Positions 25,322 through 33,771 of a stretch of 64,000 bases of DNA are shown piece by piece. The notes beneath the pieces are model-generated. The model did no database searches. It had not been told where the DNA came from and saw nothing but the letters and a program-made list of their open reading frames with translations. The position numbers and the translations under genes are program-made. Position 1 is the stretch's first letter, and each line of letters starts with the position of its first letter. Source of the DNA: an uncultured Lachnospiraceae bacterium (lineage in GTDB: Bacteria > Bacillota > Clostridia > Lachnospirales > Lachnospiraceae); assembly GCA_910576815.1 (NCBI GenBank), contig CAJTKA010000012.1:1-64000 (forward strand). The letters are read 5' to 3'.

Positions 25322-25369
25322 AGAATAGCTTATGACGCAGCGTCACAAGCAACCCCTGACGCAGGGTCA
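25322..25369 (-). promoter_or_regulatory. MerR-type promoter with two operators
   Basis: Minus-strand TTGCTT (25347-25352) and TATTCT (25322-25327) are 19 bp apart, the overlong spacing typical of MerR-activated promoters. The palindrome TGACGCAGCGTCA (25333-25345) lies in this spacer. A second near copy, TGACGCAGGGTCA (25357-25369), lies 24 bp upstream. Confidence 0.8.
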
Positions 25370-25424
25370 TATTACAAAAATAACTCTATTATCCTTATTT
25401 TACCACTTTGCATAGCAAAAAAGA

Positions 25425-25447
25425 GGCTAAAGAAAAATTCTTTAGCC
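25425..25447 (-). terminator. rho-independent terminator of the GH43 operon
   Basis: A 10-bp perfect stem (GGCTAAAGAA/TTCTTTAGCC) with a 3-nt loop, followed on the minus strand by TCTTTTTTG. It lies 25 bp after the GH43 stop and could also work partly on the plus strand. Confidence 0.85.
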
Positions 25448-25471
25448 CGCTTTTGCGATTTTAAACTATTT

Positions 25472-27151
25472 TCAACCCCGCACAATCTCAACCTTCATGC
25501 TCACACTTCCCAGCGCAGGATCAAAATCCTCTTTCGCAGACATGCCAAATTCTGGTGTGCCGTCCTTCCTGAAATGCACCCGCCTGATCCCATCGCATCT
25601 GAGCGTCGATTTTTTGTCCTTTTCCGCGTGATAGGCAATCATCAGATTCCCGTCCTCATCCTCATAAAAGGAATTATGCCCCGGCCCGTATTCGCCTTCC
25701 ACGGAATAAAAAGAAAGTACAGGTGTACAGCGTTTCTGCCAATTAGAGACATCCAGCAGATCGTCCTCCTCCCTTGCCGTGAGCAGCCCCACCGCATAGG
25801 TGTAGCTGTTTGCCGCGCCGCCCGAATAGGCAAGGTATACCTTTCCGTCCCTGATAAAGGCATAGGGGCCTTCATTGTTGATGGTATTGTCCACATTCTC
25901 CCAGCCATACAACGGGCGGGCAAGCCGTACCGGTTCGGAGGTCAATTTCCACGGCTCACGCTCATCTATCGTGGCAATACAGAGCATGGAACCGGTATCA
26001 TGCGGTTTCCACATCCCCAGTCTGTAAGACCAGACCACATAAGACTGCCGCTTTGTCCTTAGAAATGTCATATCCAGCGTGATCCCATCCTCCGTCAGAT
26101 AGCTGCCATCCTGCCTTTGCACTCTGACAGGATCCTCCCAGCTCTCTGCCTTGATAAGGGGCTGCCCTTCTTTCCATTTCAAAAGATGACACTGCGGTCC
26201 CCAAGCGTGACCACTGACCGCAAACAGGATATACAGCTTCCCGCCGATCACGTGAAATTCCGGCGCCCAGAAAGTCTGGATCAATTCCCGTTTTTCATCA
26301 AGCGGCAGGATCAAATGCTGCACCACACCTTCCGCAAAAAGCCCTTCCACCGTATCCGCTTCCCTGATATACAGGCCGATATCGCCCGTATTGTCACTGG
26401 TCGATATAAAGTACCACTTTCCCTCCCATGGAAAAATAACGGGATCTCCAAAACCTTCCGCCAACGGGAAGGTAAACTTTTTGCTCTGCACCCTTCCCCG
26501 GATCTCATAGATGCCCGGGCGGGTAAAGTCAATGGCATCTTTCTCCCACAGCACCCTCTTTGACGCACGGGAACCGTCCGAATAGACCGCCTCCGCCATC
26601 ACCGCGTCCAGCTCCTGTTCAGAGGACAGCTGCACGCATTCCGGAACGACCGTTTCTGTATGATAAATCGAATTCCAATATTCGACCGCCCGATTCAAAA
26701 TGGCAGACTCCACTTCCACATGATCTTCCGTCAATCCATTGGCCATTACAGCCTTCGCTTCCACCTCGTCAACCGCCACAAGCCCCTTCGCCTCAAAGTC
26801 GATCCAGTCTATTGTCGTCCAGAAAAGGACCTTGCCAGCGCACGCCTCGTCCGTATCTCCATTTTCCATCACCCGCACTGCGGCAATGCCGAAACCGCCG
26901 TCCTTTAGGGCAAAAACTTTCGGTTCCTTCACGCCTCGCGGAGAAAGGGTATCATTCGGCATAATGACCGCTTCGGCAAACAGGATGCCATAGTTTTTAT
27001 GCAAAGGAGAAAATTCTTTCTCGTCTTCGCCGTACGCCATATGAATACTAAATGCCAGCCCATCCGGATAATTTTCTTTGTCCGGCTCTCTCGTATATAC
27101 TTTCAGATATCCGTTTTCATTTTTTCCGTTTTTATTTTTTCCTTTTTCCAT
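25472..27151 (-). CDS. glycoside hydrolase family 43 protein
   Basis: A 559-residue cytoplasmic glycosidase, probably arabinofuranosidase or xylosidase. An Ig-like stretch sits at about residues 165-225; the five-bladed propeller pattern includes GFGDPVIFPWEGKWYF (catalytic Asp), WAPEFHVIGGKLYILF and NEGPYAFIRDGKVYLAYSG (EGP, general acid). No signal peptide is present; the start region is Lys/Asn-rich. The ATG at 27151 follows AGGAAAAG; a longer reading frame upstream has no clear ribosome-binding site. It lies 58 bp after the carboxylesterase gene, likely one operon, and ends at a strong terminator. Confidence 0.83.
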   Translation of the reverse strand: MEKGKNKNGKNENGYLKVYTREPDKENYPDGLAFSIHMAYGEDEKEFSPLHKNYGILFAEAVIMPNDTLSPRGVKEPKVFALKDGGFGIAAVRVMENGDTDEACAGKVLFWTTIDWIDFEAKGLVAVDEVEAKAVMANGLTEDHVEVESAILNRAVEYWNSIYHTETVVPECVQLSSEQELDAVMAEAVYSDGSRASKRVLWEKDAIDFTRPGIYEIRGRVQSKKFTFPLAEGFGDPVIFPWEGKWYFISTSDNTGDIGLYIREADTVEGLFAEGVVQHLILPLDEKRELIQTFWAPEFHVIGGKLYILFAVSGHAWGPQCHLLKWKEGQPLIKAESWEDPVRVQRQDGSYLTEDGITLDMTFLRTKRQSYVVWSYRLGMWKPHDTGSMLCIATIDEREPWKLTSEPVRLARPLYGWENVDNTINNEGPYAFIRDGKVYLAYSGGAANSYTYAVGLLTAREEDDLLDVSNWQKRCTPVLSFYSVEGEYGPGHNSFYEDEDGNLMIAYHAEKDKKSTLRCDGIRRVHFRKDGTPEFGMSAKEDFDPALGSVSMKVEIVRG

Positions 27152-27209
27152 TTCTTTTCCTTTCTGCCTCTCCAAAATCGTCGACTTTTCCCGCACAATA
27201 CAGCCTCCG

Positions 27210-28736
27210 TCAGGCTTCCATCTCCCTAATAATCTTTTTCTTTAAAAATCTGATATAGCCGCTTTCCTGCCCGCCAAAAGCTTTTGCGCCTTCCGTCGTA
27301 AATACCATTTCCGCCGGCTGTTCATCCGTATAAGGTATCCAGACGGGCATTGGCTGTCCGTCTGCGTCTTCGCCGTTGGGATTGCCGCTTTTGATAAAGT
27401 TTGCCCAGTAATTGCACATCTGCCTTGCTAAGTCATAATGCTTTCCGATAAAAGGCCGCCAGCATTTTGCCAGCGATTCAAAGAAAAACCACAGATCGAC
27501 AGAATGAAAACAGCCCGCATGATCCCATCCGGGAATCTCCGGTCCAAACTTATAATAATAGGAATCCTGTGCGCTCCCATTCTTCTTCCGTCCGCCAAGC
27601 ACCCCTTTTATGGTGCATTCCAAACTGCTGACTTTTCCGAAGCTTCCTTTTTCGCTTTCCGCCCAAACTTCGGGAAATCCAAGGTATACCTGCGCGTCGT
27701 CTCCGAAGATCTGCCGCGCCTTTTCTTCCGCCTCCGCTTTGGTAGCTGCCGGAAGCGCCTCCAAAAATTCATCGACCGTATTTCCCGCCATCACCGGCAC
27801 ATCCGCGCTTTCCCCTTTTAAAAGCATGACAAGCGGATCTCCGACACAGAAACAATTGTCCAGCACCGTAAACATACGCGGGTGCTCTTTTGCATACTCG
27901 CCGTACTTGTCGCGGAGATAAAAGGCATCTAGTTTTCTTGCCTCCTCTATATCTTTCACCCCGACAAACGCCAGAAAATCAGCGCCGTTTTTCTCCGCCT
28001 CCGCAAGAGGTTCAGGAATGCCGATGGTCTGCTTTGTATAAGGGCTTCCGATCATACCGCTCATAATCACGGCCCGCTGAAACAACCCCTTGTTATGCGG
28101 ACACGCCATCTGGCTTAGCACGCTCCCGCCGCCCGCAGACTGTCCGGCAATGGTGATCTGCTCAGGATCACCGCCAAAGGCACGGATATTTCGTATCACC
28201 CATTTCAACCCTGCCTGCTGGTCCAGGCTGCCGAAATTGGTCGGCGCGTCAGGCTGTTTTTCTGTCAGCTGCGGATGCGCCATAAATCCAAAGACATTGA
28301 TGCGGTAATTGACTGTTACCACCACGATGCCCCGGCGTGCCAGCCGCTCTCCGTCAAACTCCATTTCCGCAGGATACCCCCACTGCAGTCCGCCGCCGTA
28401 ATACCATACGAGTACCGGCAGCCCTTCCTCCGCGCTCTTTGCCCCCGTCCACACGTTCAGGTACAGGCAGTCCTCATCCATAGGAAGCTCCGGATCCACG
28501 TGCCATTCACGGCAATATACGTCATCGCCGAGTCCCGGCTTATCCTGCACCGCCGCTGGGCCAAAGCGAAATGCGTCCCGTACGCCCTCCCAATCCGCAC
28601 AGGGCTGAGGCGCTCTCCATCTGTTCTCCCCGATTGGAGGCACCGCAAAGGGGATCCCCTTAAAAGCGGTAATCCTTGGATCGGATGCTTCAATCCCCCT
28701 AACCCATCCGTTTTCTGTTTTAACCTTTCTGATCAT
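27210..28736 (-). CDS. type B carboxylesterase
   Basis: A 508-residue alpha/beta hydrolase. Visible marks are the oxyanion region VLVWYYGGGLQWG, EDCLYLNVW, the nucleophile Ser in ITIAGQSAGGGSV, and the His in CFHSVDLWFFF. No signal peptide, so it acts inside the cell, perhaps removing acyl groups from imported oligosaccharides given its GH43 partner downstream. ATG at 28736 has GGAG 8 nt upstream. A truncated LacI gene lies upstream and may once have controlled this operon. Confidence 0.88.
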   Translation of the reverse strand: MIRKVKTENGWVRGIEASDPRITAFKGIPFAVPPIGENRWRAPQPCADWEGVRDAFRFGPAAVQDKPGLGDDVYCREWHVDPELPMDEDCLYLNVWTGAKSAEEGLPVLVWYYGGGLQWGYPAEMEFDGERLARRGIVVVTVNYRINVFGFMAHPQLTEKQPDAPTNFGSLDQQAGLKWVIRNIRAFGGDPEQITIAGQSAGGGSVLSQMACPHNKGLFQRAVIMSGMIGSPYTKQTIGIPEPLAEAEKNGADFLAFVGVKDIEEARKLDAFYLRDKYGEYAKEHPRMFTVLDNCFCVGDPLVMLLKGESADVPVMAGNTVDEFLEALPAATKAEAEEKARQIFGDDAQVYLGFPEVWAESEKGSFGKVSSLECTIKGVLGGRKKNGSAQDSYYYKFGPEIPGWDHAGCFHSVDLWFFFESLAKCWRPFIGKHYDLARQMCNYWANFIKSGNPNGEDADGQPMPVWIPYTDEQPAEMVFTTEGAKAFGGQESGYIRFLKKKIIREMEA

Positions 28737-28809
28737 GATTGCTCCTTTCTTTTCATGCACCCCAAAAAATTCCTCGTTTGCAGCGCATTATTTTAGATTT
28801 TATTGCATC

Positions 28810-28827
28810 ATTCACATTGTGTTGAAT
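28810..28827. promoter_or_regulatory. inverted repeat upstream of the carboxylesterase gene
   Basis: ATTCA (28810-28814) and TGAAT (28823-28827) flank 8 bp, next to a possible minus-strand -10 (TAAAAT). It is a candidate operator for the neighbouring LacI-type regulator; the match to LacI-family operators is weak. No gene is seen between 28737 and 28928. Confidence 0.35.
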
Positions 28828-28928
28828 GTTAAAACCTTCCAAAAAAATATTCCCTTATCTTCCATTTCTCTATTCTGCTGCTCTGTTATTCTGTTTTCAA
28901 CTGATGAACAGACTGCCTCTCGATAAAC

Positions 28929-29666
28929 TTACAGGGAATCCAAATCTGCTTTTCCGTCGTCTTCCTTCTCCCACTCCGCATATCTGACCCAATTCGGATT
29001 ATAGGGGATCCCATTTTCAAGCAAAGCCTTCTGATAACCTAAAAGTCTCTGCTGCGTATGTATGTTATTCTTCCTTCCTCCGATCACGCCAATCTTGGTA
29101 TGCCTCTTGGATATCAAATACTGCACGATTTCATGGGCGGACTTTTGATCGTCTATCACGACCGACGGGATGTCCGGATTCTTGGAAAAGGCATACGCCA
29201 TGACAGCCGGGATTGGAAAACTCTGCGGAAAACAATTGATGATCCTCGCATGCCCTGCAATATAAATAATACCGTCCACTCTGATAGATTCCAGTTCCTG
29301 TAAGGCCGGATCTAATATGGAATGATAGCTGTTCTCATCGCCGTACCAGATATCCCCCCATCTGGCATAGAGGCGCATATTTTTGACAACTGTACGATAG
29401 CCTTTTTCCTCACCGTTGCTCATAATACCTTCCACGATTTCCGGCGTCGAAAACTGCGCGATATCCTCCACGATGATACCGATCGTTCTGGTCTTCTGCC
29501 GCCGCAGTCCCTGCGCGATATAATTGGGCTTATAACCCATTTTATCAATCGTTTCCAGCACTTTCTTTTTGGTATCGTTACTAACCTTTGGTTTCCCGTT
29601 AAGAATATTGGAAACCGTAGTCGGCGACACATTGCATTCTTTTGCAATTTCTTTTAACGTAACCAT
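28929..29666 (-). pseudogene. LacI-family regulator, truncated
   Basis: A 245-residue product; LacI proteins are usually about 330-340 residues. The DNA-binding domain is intact (TLKEIAKECNVSPTTVSNILNGKPKVS, hinge about residues 45-58), as is the first half of the ligand-binding domain (TRTIGIIVEDIAQF, HTKIGVIGGRKNN). The frame stops after WEKEDDGKADLDSL, just where the second subdomain should continue, and no matching sequence follows in any minus frame. It may still bind DNA but probably no longer responds to sugar. Upstream gene: DAP dehydrogenase, 36 bp away. Confidence 0.75.
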
Positions 29667-29702
29667 CCCCGTCGTTCCTTCCCTGTCCGTATCCGCCTTA
29701 TC

Positions 29703-30689
29703 CTACAGCATTTTCGCCCGCAATTCTTCCCCACTCATCGCGCTTAGATATGCAGGTGGAATATCAAATACCGTCTTTGCGCCCGTCTGCCCTTCCTGAT
29801 GAAGGCGGTATGCCGCCCTCGCATAGGCTGCAATCACGCAGGAGGTAAATTCCGGATTGGAGTCGAGCTTCAACCGATACTCGATCAGGTGGCTGTTCTC
29901 CTCCTCCCACCCCGTCTTTCCACTGCGCAGCACAAAACCGCCATGCGGGATGCCGCTGTGGTCACGCTTTAGTTCTTCCTCGCTGATAAAATGTACGGTG
30001 GTATCATAGTCCGCAAAGTAATTCGGCATGATCTTGATCTCCTGCTCTACCTTCGCAGCATCCGCCCCTTCTTCCAAGACCACAAAACACTCTCTGGTGT
30101 GCTTTTCTCTGGTTGTCAGTTCGGGATTTTTCCCCTCCCGCACTGCCTCAAGCGCAGATTCCACCGGGATCGTATACTGTTTGGCGTCCTTTACGCCCGC
30201 AATGCGGCGGATCGCATCGGAATGCCCCTGGCTGACGCCCTTTCCCCAAAAGGTATAATCCTTGCCATTTGGCAGGATAGCGCTCGCATACATGCGATTC
30301 AAAGAAAACATGCCCGGGTCCCAGCCCACGGAGATGATACCAACCTTCCCAGCTCCCTTTGCAGCCGCGTCCACAGCAGCAAAATGCTGCGGTATCTTCG
30401 CGTGAGTATCAAAGCTGTCCACAACGTTAAATAACTTTGCAAACTCCGGTGTTTGCGTCGGCAGATCGGTGGCGCTCCCGCCGCACAAAATCATCACGTC
30501 GATCTTTTCTTTCCAGTCCACCGCCTCAGACACATGACAGACCGCCGCCGTCTTTGTAAGAATAGAGACCTGCCCCGGGTCTCTGCGGGTAAACACCACC
30601 ACAAGTTCCATGTCGGGGTTTTGCTTCACAGCGCACTCCACACCACGCCCCAGATTTCCGTACCCTAAGATTCCGATTTTAATTGCCAT
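29703..30689 (-). CDS. ddh: meso-diaminopimelate D-dehydrogenase
   Basis: A 328-residue NADPH-dependent enzyme that makes meso-DAP directly from tetrahydrodipicolinate, for lysine and peptidoglycan. The Rossmann motif is KIGILGYGNLGRGVE; family segments VISVGWDPGMFSLNRMYA (written here as GIISVGWDPGMFSL), FWGKGVSQGHSDAIRRI and HGGFVLRSG are present and the length matches the family. ATG at 30689 follows GGGAG by about 7 nt; an upstream in-frame extension lacks a ribosome-binding site. The 300-bp upstream gap carries several AT-rich promoter candidates. Confidence 0.92.
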   Translation of the reverse strand: MAIKIGILGYGNLGRGVECAVKQNPDMELVVVFTRRDPGQVSILTKTAAVCHVSEAVDWKEKIDVMILCGGSATDLPTQTPEFAKLFNVVDSFDTHAKIPQHFAAVDAAAKGAGKVGIISVGWDPGMFSLNRMYASAILPNGKDYTFWGKGVSQGHSDAIRRIAGVKDAKQYTIPVESALEAVREGKNPELTTREKHTRECFVVLEEGADAAKVEQEIKIMPNYFADYDTTVHFISEEELKRDHSGIPHGGFVLRSGKTGWEEENSHLIEYRLKLDSNPEFTSCVIAAYARAAYRLHQEGQTGAKTVFDIPPAYLSAMSGEELRAKML

Positions 30690-30990
30690 ATTTTTCTCCC
30701 TTTCTACGCTGTTTTTTGCGCATGAACGAATTTGCGGCAAGCAATGCAGAGTTAATCTCGGAGAGATTTACTCAAACCTAATCTCGCGAGTGAAAATTTC
30801 AATTTACAATCTTCCCTCCATACCGTCTACTTATCGTTTCATCAGTCCTTTTTGATAACTTATACTATTATACAATATTATACCTATTTTTACCAGCATC
30901 CTTTCTTGCTTCCCCGCCCTCATTGCGGTATGATAATAATTAACTCGACTATATACTTTTCGCCGCAATGCAGTAAGGAGTGTGACCCGC
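30690..30990. promoter_or_regulatory. 301-bp intergenic region between ddh and the fructosamine-kinase-like gene
   Basis: Divergent intergenic space. It holds an inverted repeat AATCTC-GGA-GAGATT (30754-30768), a nearby CTCGCGAG palindrome (30783-30790), and a cluster of TATAAT-like hexamers around 30855-30885 on both strands. On the plus strand TTGATA-18-TATTAT (30852-30881) could serve the truncated kinase gene. No structured RNA is recognised. Confidence 0.4.
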
Positions 30991-31437
30991 ATGGCTTTTA
31001 CCGCACCAAAACAATTTACCTCTATCGATGCCGCGCTGGAATCTTTGTTTGGAGAAGACAAGAAGATCGTACAATCCGACAGGGTCTTCGGCGGCGATAT
31101 CAACGACGCCTACGGGTTTACCCTCACAAACGGCGCACGCATTTTTATGAAGTCCAATACCATAAAAAACGCCGCTTTCTTTCAAGCGGAAGCTCTCGGC
31201 TTGCAGGCGATCACACAGACAGGCTGTATCGGGACACCGCGCATCCTTGGTAGCGGAACGCAGGCGGGTACGAACGGTTATGCTTTTTTGCTGTTGGAAT
31301 GGATCGACGGGAAGCCTCCCGTCAAAGAGTATTGGGAATTGTTTGCAGGGCAGCTCGCCAAAATTTGTACGCTGCGCTTCCGGTACGCCTCTTTTGATCT
31401 GCTATATATTACCATTCTAGCGGAAAGGAGCAAATAA
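30991..31437 (+). pseudogene. fructosamine kinase family protein, truncated
   Basis: A 148-residue product; fructosamine/ketosamine-3-kinases have about 290. The N-terminal lobe is recognisable: GGDINDAYGFTL (nucleotide loop), FMKSNTIKNAAFFQAEALGL (Lys and Glu) and YAFLLLEWIDG (hinge). After EYWELFAGQLA the expected catalytic loop is replaced by an unrelated tail, so the active site is missing. ATG at 30991 has AAGGAG 10 nt upstream. It is one of only two plus-strand genes here. Confidence 0.72.
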
Positions 31438-31450
31438 AGCAAATAAAGGG

Positions 31451-31482
31451 CCCCCGACAGGACTTTATCGTCTTATCGGGGG
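31451..31482. terminator. bidirectional terminator between convergent genes
   Basis: CCCCCGA (31451-31457) pairs with TCGGGGG (31476-31482). On the minus strand the stem is followed by CCCTTTATTTG, on the plus strand by an A-rich tract. It separates the plus-strand kinase remnant from the minus-strand sigma-factor gene. Confidence 0.7.
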
Positions 31483-31518
31483 AAGAAGATAGAAAACTAT
31501 GCAATCTGTGCGCTGCCG

Positions 31519-33207
31519 CTACGCTTCCTTCTCTACGATCATCCACGTGCCTTCCGCGCAGATTCTGTTTTTGGGCTTCACAAGCAGTCCTTCTTCGATA
31601 CATGCATCGATCGTCTTTGACAGGATGCGGACTCCCGCAATCAGCTCCGCATAGATCTGATACTCATTCATCAAATATTCGGGGATATGACTGCGCATAA
31701 ATTCCGCCAGCTCTGCGGCGATCTCTTCCGCCACCGCGTCCACGCCCTCTGTAAGTTTGCGGGAAAAACTATAAAAATCTCCCGCATCCTTCCTGTCGAT
31801 CACAATGATCCCCGGCTCTATCCTGCTGCCACTCTTACGCAGATACCCGTTCGCAATCGCTTTCGCTGCGACCTCCTTTTCTTCCATCGATAATTCGTCA
31901 ATGGAAATCCCGCCGATCGCACTAAGTACCATCAAAAGCTGGGAATCCAGTGACAGATTGTGCCCACAGTGAAAATGCTCTTGGATATGTTTGCCGTATA
32001 TGTTAGCAACCTCAACGGACTGATAACCGCCGATGGATGACGCTGATATGCCGTCGCAACCGTAAAAGCCAAAAACAGGTTCCTGCTCATCCGTGTAAGC
32101 GACCGCTACGCAGGAAAAGTCCCTTGTCACCGGCTCAACGTCTGCGAAGTATTTTTCCGCAAGAATTTCCTTGACCCAGCCCCCAAAGCTCCAAACCGTT
32201 CTGGAGATCAAAGACCACAGAATGAATCGCATATCTTTCTGCTCGTTCAGATAGGGGAACGAAAGAATCTTCTCCTCATTTTTCTGCAGCGCCGCTTTGA
32301 TTACTTCACAAAATTCGGGAAGATGCTTTTCATAAATCTTATTTGCCTGATCGTACTCCTCGTAATCGACCAAAATAATATTTGTCGCATATTTCCCATT
32401 ATCAAGCTTGCGAAGCATCCCATAGTTCCCATTTTCGCCGCGGCACTGGATTTCCAGTTCTTCCTCAATGTAGGGCATGGGGATACACAGTTCCTCCGAA
32501 AGTTCCTTTGCTGACTTTGGTTTGTCCTTACACAGATAAATCAAATTCTGGGAAAATAGTCTCTCCGCCTTGGTGCGGGGATCGTTGCCGACGGGCTCGC
32601 CGGTTCCTGCAAATGCCAATTTAACAGGCTTTAAAAGATAATTTCTTTCACTCATCGTCTCAACCTCTTTTCTGATGGAATTGCGTGCTGAAAACAAACG
32701 CTGCTTCACAGTCGTTTCGCTGATGCCAAGCCTTCCTGCAATATCCTTTATCTTTCGCTCGTCAAGGTAATACATGACCATCACATCGCGGTACGCCTTT
32801 GACAAAAACGCGATTTCCTGAAAGATCCGGCTGATCTGTTCCCGCTCGGCCGCTTCCTCCAGAAAGGCCTCTATCTCATTTTCCTTTGCCTCCAGCGATT
32901 CCCATGGGAAATCACTGTTCTCCGTACCGGATACGGTTATCTGACGCTCCGCGTTCCTCTTTCTGCAGTGATCCGCGTAGACCCTGCGGGCAACCGTCCA
33001 TACAAAGGCATAAAAATTTTCGATCTGCTCCTGTTTTTGTATGGCTGAAATGACCGCCAGGATGATATCCGAACACAAATCTTCCGCTTCAAAGGACGTG
33101 CTGCATCTGTGATAAGAAAAATGATAAATCTTATCGAGAAAGCTCTTATCCTCAAGTAATTTCAACGTTTCGTCTGTTTTCATCGCTTGCCTTTTTGTTT
33201 TGATCAT
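31519..33207 (-). CDS. sigma-70-family (ECF-like) factor with a large C-terminal extension
   Basis: A 562-residue protein. Residues 20-90 look like sigma region 2 (FEAEDLCSDIILAVISA, FYAFVWTVARRVYADHCRKR) and 130-185 like region 4 (FLSKAYRDVMVMYYLDERKIKDIAGRLGISETTVKQRLFSARN). The remaining ~370 residues are unusual: a winged-helix-like part (SAKELSEELCIPMPYIEEEL), then a mixed domain with GFYGCDGISASSIGGYQ and a final helix-rich domain. Most ECF factors are about 180 residues. The extension may sense a signal directly in place of an anti-sigma factor; none is encoded next to it. The start may be 33207 or an ATG eight codons later. Confidence 0.8.
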   Translation of the reverse strand: MIKTKRQAMKTDETLKLLEDKSFLDKIYHFSYHRCSTSFEAEDLCSDIILAVISAIQKQEQIENFYAFVWTVARRVYADHCRKRNAERQITVSGTENSDFPWESLEAKENEIEAFLEEAAEREQISRIFQEIAFLSKAYRDVMVMYYLDERKIKDIAGRLGISETTVKQRLFSARNSIRKEVETMSERNYLLKPVKLAFAGTGEPVGNDPRTKAERLFSQNLIYLCKDKPKSAKELSEELCIPMPYIEEELEIQCRGENGNYGMLRKLDNGKYATNIILVDYEEYDQANKIYEKHLPEFCEVIKAALQKNEEKILSFPYLNEQKDMRFILWSLISRTVWSFGGWVKEILAEKYFADVEPVTRDFSCVAVAYTDEQEPVFGFYGCDGISASSIGGYQSVEVANIYGKHIQEHFHCGHNLSLDSQLLMVLSAIGGISIDELSMEEKEVAAKAIANGYLRKSGSRIEPGIIVIDRKDAGDFYSFSRKLTEGVDAVAEEIAAELAEFMRSHIPEYLMNEYQIYAELIAGVRILSKTIDACIEEGLLVKPKNRICAEGTWMIVEKEA

Positions 33208-33257
33208 GATCGTTACACCTGTATAGTCGTAACAGACCGGGGTTGGTTAGGTGGGTT

Positions 33258-33755
33258 TTAAAAGATTTTCAGAAATTCTTCGAATACCTGCTCTCTGTCC
33301 TTTGCCGTCTCAAAATACCGCAGGCCGTATGTTTGGCATTGCTCTTTCATCAGGATGCTTTGTTCCACGATGTAAACTGCGCCCTCTCTCAGTTCCTCGT
33401 CCGATTTGTAAAAAGTATAGTCTTTCTCCGTATCGTACTTTTTCTGGATCGCGAACCTCTCCTCCGGCAAAAGCTGATACATATCAAGCACCATGCCGGG
33501 CTCAAATTCATCATATTCGGCGCTGTCAAGCATTGCCCGCACAAACGGCGCCATCTTGCCGCTGATCATATGCATCGTATCCATGGAAGATAAGCCGGCA
33601 TAGGTATTGACCCCGGTTTCCGGAAAACATTTTTCAAACCCTGCAATGATCGAGTCCATGCTGATGTGCTGATAGCCAAACCGCGCCGCCAGGCGGTGGG
33701 AAATGGTGCTTTTCCCCGCCCGCGGTACTCCTGCAACGATGATGCTGTTTTTCAT
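33258..33755 (-). CDS. P-loop nucleotide kinase-like protein
   Basis: A 165-residue protein with a Walker A motif IIVAGVPRAGKSTISHRL at residues 5-22 and the general form of small-molecule or nucleotide kinases of the AAA/zeta-toxin-like class. The substrate is unknown. ATG at 33755 follows AAGGAAA. It lies 16 bp after the XRE regulator gene on the same strand, so the two are probably co-transcribed. Confidence 0.75.
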   Translation of the reverse strand: MKNSIIVAGVPRAGKSTISHRLAARFGYQHISMDSIIAGFEKCFPETGVNTYAGLSSMDTMHMISGKMAPFVRAMLDSAEYDEFEPGMVLDMYQLLPEERFAIQKKYDTEKDYTFYKSDEELREGAVYIVEQSILMKEQCQTYGLRYFETAKDREQVFEEFLKIF

Positions 33756-33771
33756 GATCGCTGTTTTCCTT

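Noticed and set aside
30752..30802. 16-codon frame (TTG start) upstream of ddh, with GGAGG
   Set aside because: The ribosome-binding site is 12 nt away from a TTG start, and the frame overlaps an inverted repeat; too weak to call.
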